64,000 nucleotides of DNA from contig NC_135240.1 of assembly GCF_947623445.1 (NCBI RefSeq), positions 22,754,001 to 22,818,000 on the forward strand, in the 5' to 3' direction. Under the pieces are notes generated by a model. The model was not told the DNA's origin. It did not search any database and worked only from the letters and a program-made list of their open reading frames with translations. The position numbers were made by a program, and so were the translations under genes. This document shows, one piece after another, positions 25,216 to 39,349 of this stretch (position 1 is its first letter; every line of letters starts with the position of its first letter). This DNA comes from Clavelina lepadiformis (taxonomy: Eukaryota; Chordata; Ascidiacea; Aplousobranchia; Clavelinidae).

Positions 25216-26789
25216 ATCACCGCCAATGTTCAACATCATTCAGATGGCAACCAGAGAACAGATTTTTGCCTGGTTTGAGGTTTATTTTGTGGTTGCTTTC
25301 ATTTGACCAATAATGGACAAATTTGCAGCATTGAAGTTGAACTCTACTGTTTGGTTGATTAAGTCTGAATAACTTAGATTTAAATATGTCCAAGTTAGAC
25401 CTATCATTCACGTTTTAAGCCTTTCTGCCAATGGTCAAGGTCAAACCTATTCTCCCTTCGAATTATGCAATTAGCTTAGAGCAAATTCCATCAACTAGCA
25501 ATGTTCTTCATCACCGCTGTACCACAGACTAAACATAAAATAAATAAGCTAGATTGGAAAGTTTGCTAAGTGCACAGGGTTTAAAATTAATCGTGCGTAC
25601 TATGGCTATCGTTTCATCTTGTTGCTCGGGGGATTATAAAACATTTCCATCTGGTACATAAATGACTAGCCTAGATAAAAACAAAATGGAAAATTAAACA
25701 AAAAAATATTTCAATTTTCATGTCACAAACGAAAAATTCTCTGCACACAATCCTATTACTATCTTTACTCTGCTCCAGCATGAAGTGTTAACACAGCAAC
25801 ACAATTACTATTTAAGCACAGAAATATAAAATGTTTTTACAATAAAATAGGAAGACTAATTACCAACAGTAACAAATATAACCAAACTAACTACACTTTA
25901 TAGAACAAACAATATTCTAAACATATCTCAAATCTATCAATTACAGACGGGCAAATTCATGCATAACTATTACACAAATCTTCTTCCCCAAATATTTAAT
26001 GACTATTTCAGAGAAATCCAAACAGTACACAAATATAACACTAGATCATCAAAGGACAACTTATTCTTGCCCCGCACCAAAACAGTAAAAATTAAGTCTA
26101 TGAATATTTCTCATATCGATTGAGAAGTGGACTCGTGCAAGGGAAGTGCTGTTCAGATAAATGTGAATAGGGTGATGGTTGTTGATTTCTTTTGCATCAT
26201 ATTGCTATTGATTTTTGATTTGGTTAAAAGAAAATGTTCTGCCGTTGGTTTTATGGTGTGTCTCTATTTTTGTTTTGAAGTGTTAATTTCATTAATAGAG
26301 TTTCAGTTTTTCTCTTTTCTCTTTTTTTTCTATCCGTTTCCATAGTACTTTTTTTGCAATCGAATCTGTGGCAACTGACCTGAACGACCGTGAAGTCTTT
26401 TCGCTGCCCCACACCAATCAATTGTGTTGAATTGTATTTTGATATTTTAGTTTTACTGTACTTTAACTGGTGAAATAAATTCTCTCTCTCTCTCTTTCTC
26501 AGCATTGCCTCTTTTCACGCGTTGTCTTGTCGCTTTTCATGCGTTTTAATTTAGACTTTATGTTGAATGCAAAAGTCTTTTGAGGTATTTTAATAGCAGA
26601 TGATTTCTGGTTTTCTGCTTAGTCCTTCGAATACCTTTTGGCTTTCGAGTTTGACAAGCTGCAGCAATAAAAAGCGGTAGCTGGAAAACCGCAGATATGA
26701 TGTCTGGAGATGAGATTCGTCCATAGATTAGAACGTTCATCATGTCCAAGTCTTAAATTTCTTATAGTTTTTACTTACGGGGCTGTCCC

Positions 26790-26880
26790 GTGGGAAGCCC
26801 CGGTACCGGTAGCCGTACTGAAATAGTACCGTGGTGCAGTAATTCGGTACTATAGTACCGCGGTACTGCCCAACTATACC
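26790..26880. repeat. Cluster of self-complementary GTACCG words
   Basis: Within about 90 bases GGTACCGGTA, AGTACCG, CGGTACTATAGTACCG and CGGTACTG follow each other, so the stretch can fold on itself in several ways. Looser TACCG/CGGTA words occur near 3,885-3,985. It is either a degraded inverted-repeat element or an expanded palindromic word. Confidence 0.4.
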
Positions 26881-29302
26881 AATATCGACGTTCCTTCCAG
26901 TATTAGTCGGTTTGAATTGTGATTGTCTCACCATACATCATTGCATGATTTTTTACGTAAAATGCAAGATTTTGGATCTCCTTCTTGGCAGCACAAAGGG
27001 TCAAAGAATGGCGAGAGGGTCGGTATGGGCTAGTTTAATTTTCTGACGCTGTTAAGTTTTATTTTTAGAAAACTAATTTTTAATGAAAAAAAATTCAATT
27101 TTGATTTTATGAAATTAATGCTTGAATCCTGTTAGCACTCGAAGAAACTATAGGTCTACAATCCAAAGATTTGCCGTTTTTTTGTCGTTGTTCTTCTACG
27201 CTCCGCCGAGACATACGAATTGATGAATATGAATAAAAACGGAAGCTGTGAAATTCTTGTGCAAAATTATACTAAAACAGAATTAACCAAAATTTAAATA
27301 ATCAGAACAGAAATTTGGAAACAGAAAAATTTTAACTAAAGTTGGAAAACAACATTTTCGAAAACCAAATTAACTAATATTATCGCCCACATTAAAAAAA
27401 ACAAAACATAAATTGGTGTTTTTCAATTTGGTCAGCTCCATTCTGGTTATTTCGGTATTGTCTAATTCAGTTTTAGTTATTTCCTGTTTTGAGTACACTG
27501 TTGACAACGATCACAAGTAGCCTATGTTATATGCGTAGACCTTTTAGTGTATAAGTTATTATAATCTATAGGCTACGCAAGCGAAGGTTTTAGGAATAAA
27601 ACCCGTTCTTTAATTGGGACTTTTTAAATAAAATTTTCTGTAACTGTGATTAAATAACTTACATTATACTTTGCTTCGTAAAACTTTTCTCAAGGAAATT
27701 TTTGATAACAGTAAAATAACCGATAACGGTAATTATTGGTAATTTACGATTCAATCGGCGTGATTCTAATTCAAATAAATCTAATCAAAGTTAAGTAGAC
27801 TCTTATAACTTTGTTAGAATTTTAAGGAACGTTTCTGGATTTGTTTAAATTAACTTTAATTGAACTTCTTTACATTCAATCGATTTTGTATGATTTGGTT
27901 TTTGTGAATTTGTTTGAGTTTTTTTCACATATTTTGCTTTTCATAGTCATCATTGGGTTATGAATGAAACAAATAAAATTTAGTTTGGATTATATTATTT
28001 TTTTGAATTTATTTAAAATTATTTGATTTTTAAAAGATTCTTTAGTTAGATAATTTAGAATATGTATAAAAGTAATTTTATTTAAATATGTAAAAATCTC
28101 CTTGACGTGATATGGATTTATTAAAATTTAAACTCATTTTTACATTTTTATTGTTAGTTAAAACTTTTTTTAAGTTAAAAGATTTTTTTTAACCAACAAT
28201 AACCTAAAATATTTTAATTATCCTTTAATAAATCATAGGATCTTAAAACAAGTAATTGATTCCACTGATTTAATTGTGAGTTTCAAATTTGTACTGTCGG
28301 TCTGTTCTATTTGCGTATACTTTGTATCTCCAACCTTAGAACTTACAGGGTCGTCACCGTCTCAACCCGAGTTGTGAAAAGCTTTAAGTAGTAGTTAGTT
28401 GTTTACATGCATTTTAATAAAATATTTGTCGGTACCAGTGAAGTTGCTTCGAGTTAGTGAAAGCCTTGAAATAAACAAAATCAAGTTAGCTCTATTGCCA
28501 TTGAACCTGTTTTAGAGGCCGCAAGATTCGATGGTTCATAGCAAAATTACTAAAAGAGCTACAGAGCTCAGTTTGTTTCTTAAAAATTACTATGCTCCAC
28601 GTTGGTCAATAAATTGCCAGGTCATTCTTCAGTACATACGTTTTGTTTGATTATAATTTTTTACAAGCATTTGTTCTAACTTACACTATCTAGCCAATTC
28701 TGGCAGTTATAAGTTTTTTTATGAGGTTTGTAAAAAAGACGTCAAAGGATAACAATGACGAGACGTTTAAGTCTATAGACAGCGACAGAGTTACGATCAC
28801 GCTTCTTTCTGTTGGGATTGAAGAAAGAACGTTTAGGAATCTCTTACAAAAGCAAAACAGTTCAACCAAAGCTATTTCTGTCAATTAAATAATTCGAAAC
28901 ACTAGTAAGCTAATGGCAAGCGAGTTATAAAGCTTATACAAAACGTAAGGTATTCTCAATTCTTTAAAATATTTCGTTAAACACCTTTGGTTTTTGTGAC
29001 TTTTCGTGTCAAATTTAAAAAAGAATCATATAAAAGATTTTGCTCTTAAAAAAAGCATTATAGCAATACGACTATAAGAGTAATATCGTGTATGGTCACA
29101 TATACATTTAAAAATACATATAACAAATAGAGGTATAAGAAAGATATTTGTACTGTTTTTTGTCAAGACAACGTGATTGTTATGCCATTAGATTTATTTT
29201 TGTAACTGGTTTCTGCATTGCACTCTTTTGAATTACTAAGCAAGTCAGCAATTTTCAACTAAGTAGAACAACTTTTCAGCATATCAGCCAGACTGATAGG
29301 GG

Positions 29303-29518
29303 CAATGGTTCTCAACCGGGGATGCCGCGGTACCCTAGGGTGCCATTTACGTTTCGCAAGGGTGCCGCAAGTTATTGCGCACTAATAACTAGGCCAGGGA
29401 AACGGTTGCGAAAATTATTTTTATTTAATGCAGAAAGTTTTTCGTTTGACTGTGGGTGCCGCCAAATATTTTGGTTGTTTGCAGGGTGCCGTAAGCCAAA
29501 ACAGGTTGAGAACCACTA
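29303..29518. mobile_element. hAT MITE (CAATGGTTCTCAACC ends), 5' of gene A
   Basis: CAATGGTTCTCAACC on the left faces GGTTGAGAACCACTA on the right, and GGGTGCCG words recur inside. The 5' flank of gene C lacks this block and part of the adjoining sequence, so it was gained in A or lost in C. I could not find a clean 8-bp duplication. Confidence 0.6.
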
Positions 29519-29966
29519 GTGTAGGCGAAGCGACCAAAGTGCTTTCAGTCACCAAAATGTATGGTCTGAATTTGGAGAGATTATATTGCCAGACTATAGC
29601 CTTGTGTAACCTACAAAACATGTTTATGGCTGAACAATGACTTAAACATGACTTAAAAAGCCCATCAATTGTAAAACGTTTAACAACCTTTCACTGTATT
29701 TATGCACGGTACATGAATTTCATTGTATTACAAAGCAAGAAATATTTGAACAGTAATATGTCCTTCGGGCGCCCAGAAAATAAATAATCCAAGAATGCAG
29801 TGGGGCAGTGATCGAATTGTAAAATTTGTCTACGTCAGTGTGACTTTAACAAAGGAGTGTCAGATATACGTTAAACGCTATACACGCTTTAGAACCGTAG
29901 GCCTGTGCTTTTGAATTGGTTTGGTCAATTTGAATTTTTGTGCTTTTATGAGAAACTGAATATAGA

Positions 29967-32900
29967 ATGAAAAACCTAGGAGGCGTTTTTTGTCGAAAAC
30001 AATGTGTAGTTGCTGTATTGTTGTTAGCGACTTTCTATCTCGGGATGAATTTTGTCACCATAGAGATATATGTAAAGAAGAATTTATCTTTGAAAAAACG
30101 TATCAAATACAATGTTACAAATGACAAGACTCAGACGTTTTCTGACCAAGTGGGATCAGAAATTTATGCTGATAGCAACATCCATGATGTGAATTTAAAT
30201 TCGATTTCCCTTTCCTTCGAACATACAACGTCCGCTTCGAGGACTGCTGATATTCCATGTCCAGATGAATCACCTTTGTTAAAAGGTCCAGTTGGAGTCA
30301 ATTTTGAAGGTAATTTGTACAACAGCTATAGCCTACATATCTACCGGTGTATAAAACTTATAACCAGTTTCAAAAGTTATAAATTAAAGACTTGTATCGC
30401 AACTGAAAAGCTTCGCGTAACTTGCCAGTGGTAGTATTTTTTCAGGACTGATAAATTATTACTATTTCTGTAAATACAGCAAGTCAGTAAAACGTTTATA
30501 CTTTCGACCGCTTTATTGAACGTTTCATTCAATGATTGTCAGCACCGCACTGTCTTCATGAATTGTGTAATAGAAGGCGTAGGCTGGAATAGTTTTACTT
30601 TCTTCATTGTTGATGGAGACGTGTGTTCGAAGAAATTCGATACCTATACTACTAAAACTGAACACAATAGAGCTATTTTCTGGGCAACATCCTTAATGGA
30701 ACATATGGTTTAACGGTTTACTGGTTGGCTTTATCTCCAAACCGAAATTATTCTTCTGCCCACAATGTTGATCTACGCATGACTTCCCTCGTTTCTATTA
30801 TTATTACTTTGGTTAACCGGTGATTTTACGGTTTAACCACACAAATCAATGTCCGTGTAAATCGAATCAAACAAATCTTTGATATTTTGTCCGTGTAAAT
30901 TGGTCATACACGACCTCTCGGGAGTTTTCGCCAGCAAATAAATAATATGAGTTTCGTAATCGTTTGGTATTATCGAGTTAATAATTGAAAATGTGAAATT
31001 GGCTGCAGATTCTACAGTGATTAATTTATTACTAATTTTGTTTTAAAATCATGATAATTTTAAAGGAATTATAAGTTAATACATTGAGTAATTCTAAAGA
31101 AAATTAGCAGCTAAAATCAATTACTTATTACCTGTCGAGTATTAGATGCAACCATGCTTAATATAAAACTTGGGTTTATCAAAACGTATTTCTGTTTTTA
31201 TAAACAATAGTTGTTTGATTTGATACTATTTTTTAAAAGTTTATTTAAAATTAATTGATGTTTAATATTTTCTATTTAATATAAATTTTTGTAAATTTGT
31301 GTAAAACACGAGCTTGTATATGTTTTTAAATTGTGACTGTCACAACAAGTAGCAAGTGATCTAACAATTAGATATTCATTTGAACTCCAAATAATTAACC
31401 TGGGAAGAATTTTCGTCTAGATCATATAGATATATATCAGTATCATATAGATATATACTGTAATTATGTTATAAAGAGTATCGAAACATTAAAACGTCCG
31501 AATCAGTTAAAACATTTAATTAGCACCATTATGAGTGTTCACATTTAAATCTTGCATGAAGTAATTCCTCTATACAATAATGATGAACACCAGTAGTGAT
31601 ACTTTCACAAAATGCATCTTTACTGTCACTGCATGCAACAGGTGCAGAAAAAAACGATTCCAATTGGCCACCCACGTTTGAAGAAATTGCCGCTGCATAT
31701 CCAACGCTAGAAAATGGTGGATATTACCCTGGGCCCAGCAATTGCCGCACAGAGAACACTCTTGCCATTATAATTCCTTTTAGGGATAGAGAGGAACATT
31801 TAAGGTGGTTTTGATTATTTATTGTTAATATATAGATTGTTATAAGCGCGGTTTGACATAATTAAAATAAACGTCTAAGATTTCACTGGCCCAACATTTT
31901 TGTCAGACCACAACGAAGATTGACAGGTTATTTCTTTTTGGTATTGTAGCCTTTTTCTAAGACCGGCCTTACTTGAGCGTTTAGTTTACCTTCATCTAAC
32001 ATAGGTTTTTCCTCTATTACATCCACGGTATTCTTCAACGACAACAGGCACGTTACCGTATATTTGTGGTGGAGCAAGACGATGATCAAATATTTAACAA
32101 GGGACAACTCATGAATACTGGTTTTATTTATGCCCATAACGACACAACATTGCATCCCAAATGCTTCTTCTTTCACGATGTTGACACAGTAAGCGAAGAT
32201 GATCGAACGTTGTACAGATGTAGAGGTAAGACACATTTTCATTTACCTGTGCATTTACATGGTGGAGTGCCCTGGGGCCCAGCATTGGTGGGGGCCCTTT
32301 CTTTAAAAAATTGTAATATAAGTGCAAATAGGTACCAAGTTTAGCTTTATGGACTTCAACACCTTTTTGTATGTGTATAGTTAGCATGCAGTGGTATATT
32401 TAGGGTTGAGTGGAACCAAAAGGCTTTTAGAATTTGGTTTTAAATTTCTCAAACTTGTCTACTTTGCCCAAAATGCAGAAAGCGCAAATATTTACCCCTC
32501 AAATACCCTGCAAAAGGCCTTAAACGAGATGTATTTTCATATCTGTTTGGACAATAGCCTAAAGCAGTTAGATTATACGGTTCACTTTTGAGAGGGCATG
32601 TCCAACTTGTAAGACCGTACACATCGATTATGTAAATTACATTATAATTAATTAATTATGAAATAACATATAATTTTGAAACACTGTCAACCTGCCTATT
32701 AATCTTACACGTTTTTCTGTGTTAGGTGTAACTAATAAGTACCAGCAAACAAAGAAATACAATGAACGAAAGATTGCAAACGTAAAACGGCCTATGGCTT
32801 AAAAGCGTTAGGTTTGTGAGGGGGTAGGCTATGGTCTAATGCCCAATCCCTAAATACGCTATAGCTATATATGATTTCTGCCATGATCCACCAAACCTGA

Positions 32901-35770
32901 CAACATGATGATCCACTAAATACGAATAGTAAACATATTGGACATGCTTTAATTTTTACGGTGCTTTATTTATGTAAATGTGCCCTACATTGTAGGACCT
33001 ACAACATATTAATAACTTTGTAAAAGTCAAAAGTGAAGTGTGCTACATCTGCAAGATTGTTTCAGTGAGAAAAATGATCCACACAAAAAGTTGAAAAGAT
33101 CCGGATCCGGATCGAGATCCGCCATTTGAGCACCCCCGCGCTATAGTGTTAGCATAAAATGGTGTCTAGGAAAGCAAAAGGCAGACTCACTGAAAATGTT
33201 TTAAGATATTGACGTTTTTCTGAAAGGCATTTTCACGCCGATCTGCTGAAAGAGATTTGCCCCAAAAACATTTAGAAAATAACTACACGTTTCAATAGTA
33301 GGCTACCCCACGATTAGTGACATCAACGAACTTTTAATGCTTTCTTGACCAAAGAAATAAAATATTCAAATATATCTTGACGTATTTCAAAGGTATTTAA
33401 TCAACAGAGCTTGTAATCGGTAGGAACCGTAGCCGTACTCACTTCACAATGAGTTTTGTACGTACTGTATTTCCTTTCAGCAGCTGTTTTAGACTACACT
33501 ACATGAATAGCCTTATTTTGCTTTTACAACTCGATCAAACAGATAACAACTCTGTATCAGCAACTACAATGCTCCATTTGCATTGTCCAAAGTAAGCTCA
33601 TTAGTAAACTTTAAGTGGAAAGTAAGTAAGATGCTGGATAACCAGAACGACAAGCAACCTGTTGTGTTTGAAGATAAGCCAATCATGTTCTTGTTTTATA
33701 AAAATGCTCAAGCTTTGGTGTCATACCATCGTACTTGGCAGTATACAGTACACTTGAGCACAGTATGGCAGTGGTTATTTCAGCAATATAACCGATGAGA
33801 TGTCGCAAAGGAAAAAAAATGAACAAAAAGACGTGGAAACGCCTATAGTCTCCACAAATTGAGTTCATTATAGGGGGCTATGCCCCAATTATGGAGAGAG
33901 ATTTTTGACTGAGAAATGGGCTTAAGCCCAGCTCATTTCAATGCTAAGGCCAGCGCACTTTCATTTCGAGGGCAGCCCATTTCCATTTATAGCTCCGTGC
34001 GTCATATGAAGTCGTACAGTCTTCATTATAGGAGACAAAATTTCACATTTTTGTTCAGCTATTTTCTTTATGTTGAATACAGAGTTGGAGAAATGTGGGA
34101 CCGACGAGATACAAAAATTATTTTGCGTTTTTCTTTTGTAATTTCCGTCTTTCCTTTCGCTGGGCTGCAAGTTGAAATGGCCTGGGCTATGGATTTTTGT
34201 GGGTTGGGTTTGAGCCCATCTTCAGATCACAACTGCAGTCTGTAACAATTATGGCCCCCTCCATTAATACGTCGTCTTAGCGAGTCCTTTTTGAGTCATC
34301 GACGCGAGTAGTCGGCTTTTAATTAGTTTTAGCTTTAAAAAAATAACATTTTCCAGTCCTGTTTAAAACTATTGCAACGAAATAACCACGCAATGCAATA
34401 AATGCTGGGTAAATTAAAGGTCAAAATAAGGCAAAACAGTGTATTTTTGGTTATTTGCGACACAATGTACCTGGCTGAAAAATAGGTGGGGGCCTCATGA
34501 GACCCTTCCCCTAAATCCGGCCCTGGTAAGAATAGCAAACTGCTTTTATAAACTTCTTTTAATAAAAGAAGGTATTCAATTGAACTACAATATATATATA
34601 TACATGCAATGGTTCCCTACTTGCCATGGCACCAACAGACATCGCATTTTAATCTGGTATTTCCGAAAGTAGCAAAAGTAGTTGTTGGAATATGATGAGC
34701 TATAATTTTATAGAACACCATAAATTATAACGTACAGTATTATTGTATTTGAAATGTGATCAAGCGAAGAGAACCAATGGTCGAGGAGTTGTATATATTG
34801 AATTGCAATGAATCTGAAGGGATGCAGCATTTCAAACGAAATCCCGTAAATTCCTCTTCTGTCCTCAACTAATTTATATTTTGCTAGTACATATACAGAC
34901 TTTTATAGCCTACGCTATAAATTAATCTATATCAGACAACAATATTTGCAATATGCCATCTTTATGGATAATCTGACATTTTGGTGCGAAATTTCACGAG
35001 TACGTGCTGCTTCTTACACATGGAAAGCATTAAAGGGTGTGTTTTGTTGCCAAATAGGTGGAAATGAAGTGCTGCATTTGTCGCACCGTATTGACAAATT
35101 TAACTATCGATTTTGTTGCGGGATGACAGTGGGTGGAGTGATCGGAATGACAAACGAACAGTTTCAAAAACTTAATGGATTTTCCAATGCTTATTACGTA
35201 TGTATGTTTGGCCTAAGAGCAAAATAAACAATGAAGAAGCCATATCTATTGCTAAAACGCAAACAATACTTTCTCTTTTAGCCGAATGTTCGCTTCCAAA
35301 TAGTATATCATTTGAATTTTCACTATTTATCGCATAACAAACCCGATTGAAATCTAGGTTAATTAAGGCGTATAAGTTATAGACTAGTCGTTTTCTGATT
35401 CAATGCTTTGAAAATAGGGCTGGGGCGCTGAAGACGACGATATAAACGCAAGAATTATTTGGATAGGTCGCTTTTCGATATACAGACCTCCAGACGACTA
35501 TATACGGTAAAGAAATGTGGATGACCATGCTTATCGTAATTCTAAAAGATTAATGATAGTCTAATTATTTTGTTGATATACTTCAGATTCAAAATGATTC
35601 GTCACGAAAACGACAAAAAAAATCCTAAAAACAATGAAAGAGGAGCTTTGCTCGACAGCTGGAACAAACGACAGTCCAAGGATGGATTAAACTCTTTACA
35701 ATCGACAATTACGAGCGTTGTTGAATATCCGACTCATACAAGAATATTGGTTAAACCAAAACCCAAATAA
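29967..35770 (+). CDS. Beta-1,4-galactosyltransferase-like gene A (6 exons, intact)
   Basis: Golgi type II enzyme of the B4GALT family (GT7), which moves galactose from UDP-Gal to terminal GlcNAc or a related acceptor. Exons 29967-30309, 31642-31804, 32005-32225, 35058-35197, 35418-35506 and 35587-35770 join in phase to 379 residues. A short basic cytoplasmic tail precedes a membrane anchor (about 13-35), then a Thr/Ser-rich stem. The catalytic domain opens with CPDESPLLKGPVG. It has the family's AIIIPFRDREEHL, QRQQ, the metal-binding DVD (227-229), paired cysteines (C222/C241), GWGAEDDD (290-297) and the metal ligands M322 and H325 in MIRHENDKK. DGLNSL precedes the C-terminus. The usual GWGGEDDD reads A for the second G of GG. 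Which B4GALT subtype, and whether the donor is UDP-Gal or UDP-GalNAc, cannot be settled from sequence alone. Confidence 0.92.
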
Positions 35771-36505
35771 CGAAAATTCTCTTCTTAGAAATTAACTTGT
35801 ATTTTCTTAAGAGGTTTTCGTAATATTAAAAACTTCATGTTGTGTTCCATTTCTATTTGTAGTAAAAGAGCGAACTGCTCAAACGTTGGTAATCGCCCAG
35901 AACACCGTGACGAACTTGTCAAGTATTGTGTGATTGCTCATCATCGTGTTTGCGTTTGTAGCGGTTTTATTCTCATTTATTTTGATCACATGGCTGGGCA
36001 CCCTTGTTAAATATAAAAGTTGTGCGATGTTTTCTTAGGTAGGTTAGTTGGTCTATGGCTGCGGCCAATTATAAATGTGACTTTTCAAAGGTCATCGGCT
36101 TGTTTTATTACTATTAGCGTGACGATGCTACACAGTATATAAGTTACTCACACTTAAAGGTGTTGCGGTTGGCCGTAAACGTGAAATTTAGCCTGGCTTT
36201 ATGAACGAGAGAATTTTCGTTACATCTTTCAAAGTTTTATCAATTGTCTTTGCTCTTTATTAAAGTGCTACTTATATCATAAAGAGGAATCCTGATTGTG
36301 TTATAGGCCTATTTTAAGCAAAGAAACTTTCCGTGATACAGCTTAAATTTTGGGACCACGCCATGGACTAGAAAGTAGTTATAATTGTGTATCTGGTTTA
36401 CGAATGAAATTATTTAAGCCTGAAACCAAGCTCGTTGTTATCAATTTACAAGTTAAGGGAATAGCTGGTGCCATGACAAAAGCTTTGTGCTGATGAAGAA
36501 TATTT
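35355..36505 (+). repeat. Inverted-repeat arm on the A side
   Basis: From intron 4 of gene A through exons 5-6 and about 740 bases of 3' flank, this sequence recurs in reverse complement at 37,718-38,879. It forms the inner part of a large palindrome whose arms extend, with gaps, back through the rest of gene A and copy B. The 3' flank has no coding exon but is well conserved between copies, including a GATCACATGGCTGGGCACCC block also found beside copies B and D. Confidence 0.85.
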
Positions 36506-36534
36506 TTTTCATCACCACGATGATGTTACTATAT

Positions 36535-37127
36535 GCCCAGTAAGCTTACATGATAGCCTAATTTGTTTTTGGAGTAAAAAGTAACACCAAATTAGTTTAT
36601 ATTGGAAATAAATTGGCCAGAAATTCAACCTATTTTACCTATAAGCTACATGCTTTATTTTCACTTTGGCTATAATTCTTCATGGGTCTTTAGGATTGGA
36701 AATTGTTTTCAACATGATGTTGGTCATATTGCTCAGATTAAACTTGGTATGGTGAGGCTTACAAAAGTTATTATTTTTGTCATTATTTTATTCAGTCTTT
36801 ATTGATTCAATTATTTATATGTGTTTGCATAATTTAAGAGCATTTACATTTAAAAATAATCCAAAGATCAGACGTCCTATTTTCAAAAGAAAATAAACTC
36901 AAATCGCCCTTATTCGAAATAGGCCGTCCCAAAATATTTGAATATGAATATATTAAATACGTTTCCTGTCACCTCCAACTCTAACTGCTGCATTACAATA
37001 AAGATCTTAATGATTATTAATTTTTATTTGTAACATCATTCCATAAATATTGTTTGAAAATGGAATAAATTGATTTAAATTAGCGTTTACTGATTTAATT
37101 GATTACCTGTTCAAATAATTGGTTGAC
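36535..37127 (+). repeat. Segment S, copy 1 (direct repeat after gene A)
   Basis: About 590 bases, from CAGTAAGCTTACA to ATTGGTTGACG, recur in the same orientation at 52,322-52,915 after gene C with only scattered differences. No coding potential. Its equal placement after A and C marks both as parts of one duplicated block. Confidence 0.85.
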
Positions 37128-37717
37128 GTACTTCTGACAGCAGATAGCGCTGCCCTCCGTCACAATAGTCGTCTATTAGCATAATGACGTGCTATTTTAT
37201 TGCACTTACACGTTATAAATTATCTCTTTTCTGGCCTGCCGTCACGGTAACATAACCTCCGGTCGACTTCCTTGGATGGTCACTTGCTAAAAAGGAAATG
37301 ACAGCTTTGAAGTTTTGTTCATTCTATGCTAAACACAGTCAGGTTTATTTGGATGCGGGCGCGACCGAACCTAAAATACATAAATAGGTTTCTTGACTTT
37401 TATGTGTGTAAAGCTGAGACGATAATATACTGCTGCTTGGGATGAGTTGGGTATACGATTTTCGAACAATAGCCAACCAGAATTATCATGAGTCGGTGCA
37501 TTTATGTTATGGACACAGCATCATATTTACCGACTCGTCGTCATTTTTTTCTGCCAGAGGTCAAAATTAGCAAAGGCGACCAGCCTCGTCCATAACACAA
37601 CCAAAACGCTTCATACTGACGACAGTTTGACTTGACTTGTTTGACAGTTATAGTGACTACTGGCTGCCTAATTAATTAAACTACCCCGGTTTATTTACCC
37701 ACTAAGATATAAAGCAA
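37128..37717. other. Loop of the A/B palindrome
   Basis: Non-coding spacer between segment S and the B-side arm. The part from about 37,510 on matches 56,190-56,400 beside gene D, including a CCGACTCGTCG block and AAAGGCGACCAGCCTCGTCC. The rest is not repeated in the window. Confidence 0.6.
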
Positions 37718-39147
37718 AATATTCTTCATCAGCACAAAGCTTTTGCAATGGCACCAGCTATTCCCTTAACTTGTAAATTGATAACAACGAGCTTGGTTTC
37801 AGGCTTAAATAATTTCATTCGTAAACCAGATACACAATTATAACTACTTTCTAGTCCATGGCGTGGTCCCAAAATTTAAGCTGTATCACGGAAAGTTTCT
37901 TTGCTTAATATAGGCCTATAACACAATCAGGATTCCTCTTTATGATATAAGTAGCACTTTAATAAACAGCAAAGACAATTGATAAAACTTTGAAAGATGT
38001 AACGAAAATTCTCTCGTTCATGAAGCCAGGCTAAATTTTACGTTTACGGCCAACCGCAACCCCTTTAACTGTGAGTAACGTATATACTGTGTAGCATCGT
38101 CACGCTAATAGTAATAACACAAGCTGATGACCTTTGATAAGTCACATTTATAATTGGCCGCAGCCATAGACCAACTAACCTACCTAAGAAAACATCGCAC
38201 TACTTTTATATTTAACAAGGGTGCCCAGCCATGTGATTAAAATAAATGAGAATAAAACCGCTACAAACGCAAACACGAAGATGAGCAATCACACAATACT
38301 TGACGAGTTCGTCACGGTGTTATGGGCCATTAAGCCTTGCAGGTAACATTGTATGAACAGTTTGCACTTTTTCTACAAATAGAAATTGGACACAACATGA
38401 AGTTTTCAATATTACAAAAACCCCTTGAAAAAATACAATTTGATTTCAAAGAAGAGAATTTTCGTTATTTGGGTTTTGGTTTAACCAATATTCTTGTATG
38501 AGTCGGATATTCAACAACGCTCGTAATTGTCGATTGTAAAGAGTTTAATCCATCCTTGGACTGTCGTTTGTTCCAGCTGTTGAGCAAAGCTACTCTTTCA
38601 TTGTTTTTAGGATTTTTTGGTCGCTTTTGTGACGAATCATTTTGAATCTGAAGTACATCAACAAAATAATTAGACTATCATTAATCTTTTAGAATTACGA
38701 TAAGCATGGTCATCTACATTTATTTACCGTATATAGTCGTCTGGAGGTCTGTATATCGAAAAGCGACCTATCCAAATAATTCTTGCGTTTATGTCGTCAT
38801 CTTCAGCGCCCCAGCCCTATTTTCAAAGCATTGAATCAGAAAACGATTAGTCTATAACTTATACGCCTTAATTAACCTACACTGTCATTTTGTTAAACAC
38901 TTTAATTAAACACGAAAAGTGAGGCCTAAAAGAAACACCTAAAATGGTTACATGTTTAAATCGCACATGTTTATTCTGTTTTGTGTTTAAATGTTGTTGG
39001 TGTTTACTAACTAGGTGTTTATTATCTTTGGTGTTTACGTGTTTACTAACTTGGTGTTTACTATTTTATGCGTATTGTTACTTGGCAGTCAAAATTTCCA
39101 AAATAGCGTTTATTACAGCAGTGCAACAGAAACAAGGCAGGTACAAT

Positions 39148-39277
39148 CACGGGCGCCGGAATTATTTTTGGCAAGGGGCAAAATTCGATAAAAGAGCACT
39201 TTTTGAATGTCATTTTGGAAAATAAAGAAAGAAAAGGGGGCAATGGCCTCTCTGCGCTTCCTCTTCCGGCATCCGTG
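39148..39277. repeat. Short inverted-end repeat inside the 3.9-kb element
   Basis: CACGGGCGCCGGAA on the left faces TTCCGGCATCCGTG on the right; reverse-complemented they differ at 2 of 14 positions. It is 130 bp and non-coding, with no clear target duplication. It looks like another small MITE nested in the larger element. Confidence 0.45.
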
Positions 39278-39349
39278 AGTAACAACCGATAAATAATAAA
39301 ATAATAAACAATAATAACAACCGATAAATTGCATTAAATAGCCTAACAC

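Larger units (their letters stand above)
24453..29966. other. Intergenic region between OSGEP and the galactosyltransferase array
   Basis: No supported coding exon. It holds a MITE at 24,938-25,215, a patch of self-complementary GTACCG words at about 26,790-26,880, a long very AT-rich stretch (27.6-28.3 kb) and a hAT MITE at 29,303-29,518. From 28,988 on, the sequence is the 5' flank shared with gene C (from 44,947). It therefore belongs to the duplicated unit and probably includes the promoter of gene A. Confidence 0.6.

Noticed and set aside
31928-32242. 102-104-codon open frame antisense to exon 3 of the galactosyltransferase, repeated at 47,879-48,187 and 63,505-63,813
   Set aside because: It is the shadow of a conserved exon plus intron. 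The similarity among copies follows from the sense strand, and the peptide has no domain.
38944-39060. Regularly spaced GTGTTTA words as a possible CRISPR or satellite array
   Set aside because: Words are 7 bases with irregular 1-12 base gaps, and the same words recur at the other end of the element, so they are subterminal transposon repeats.
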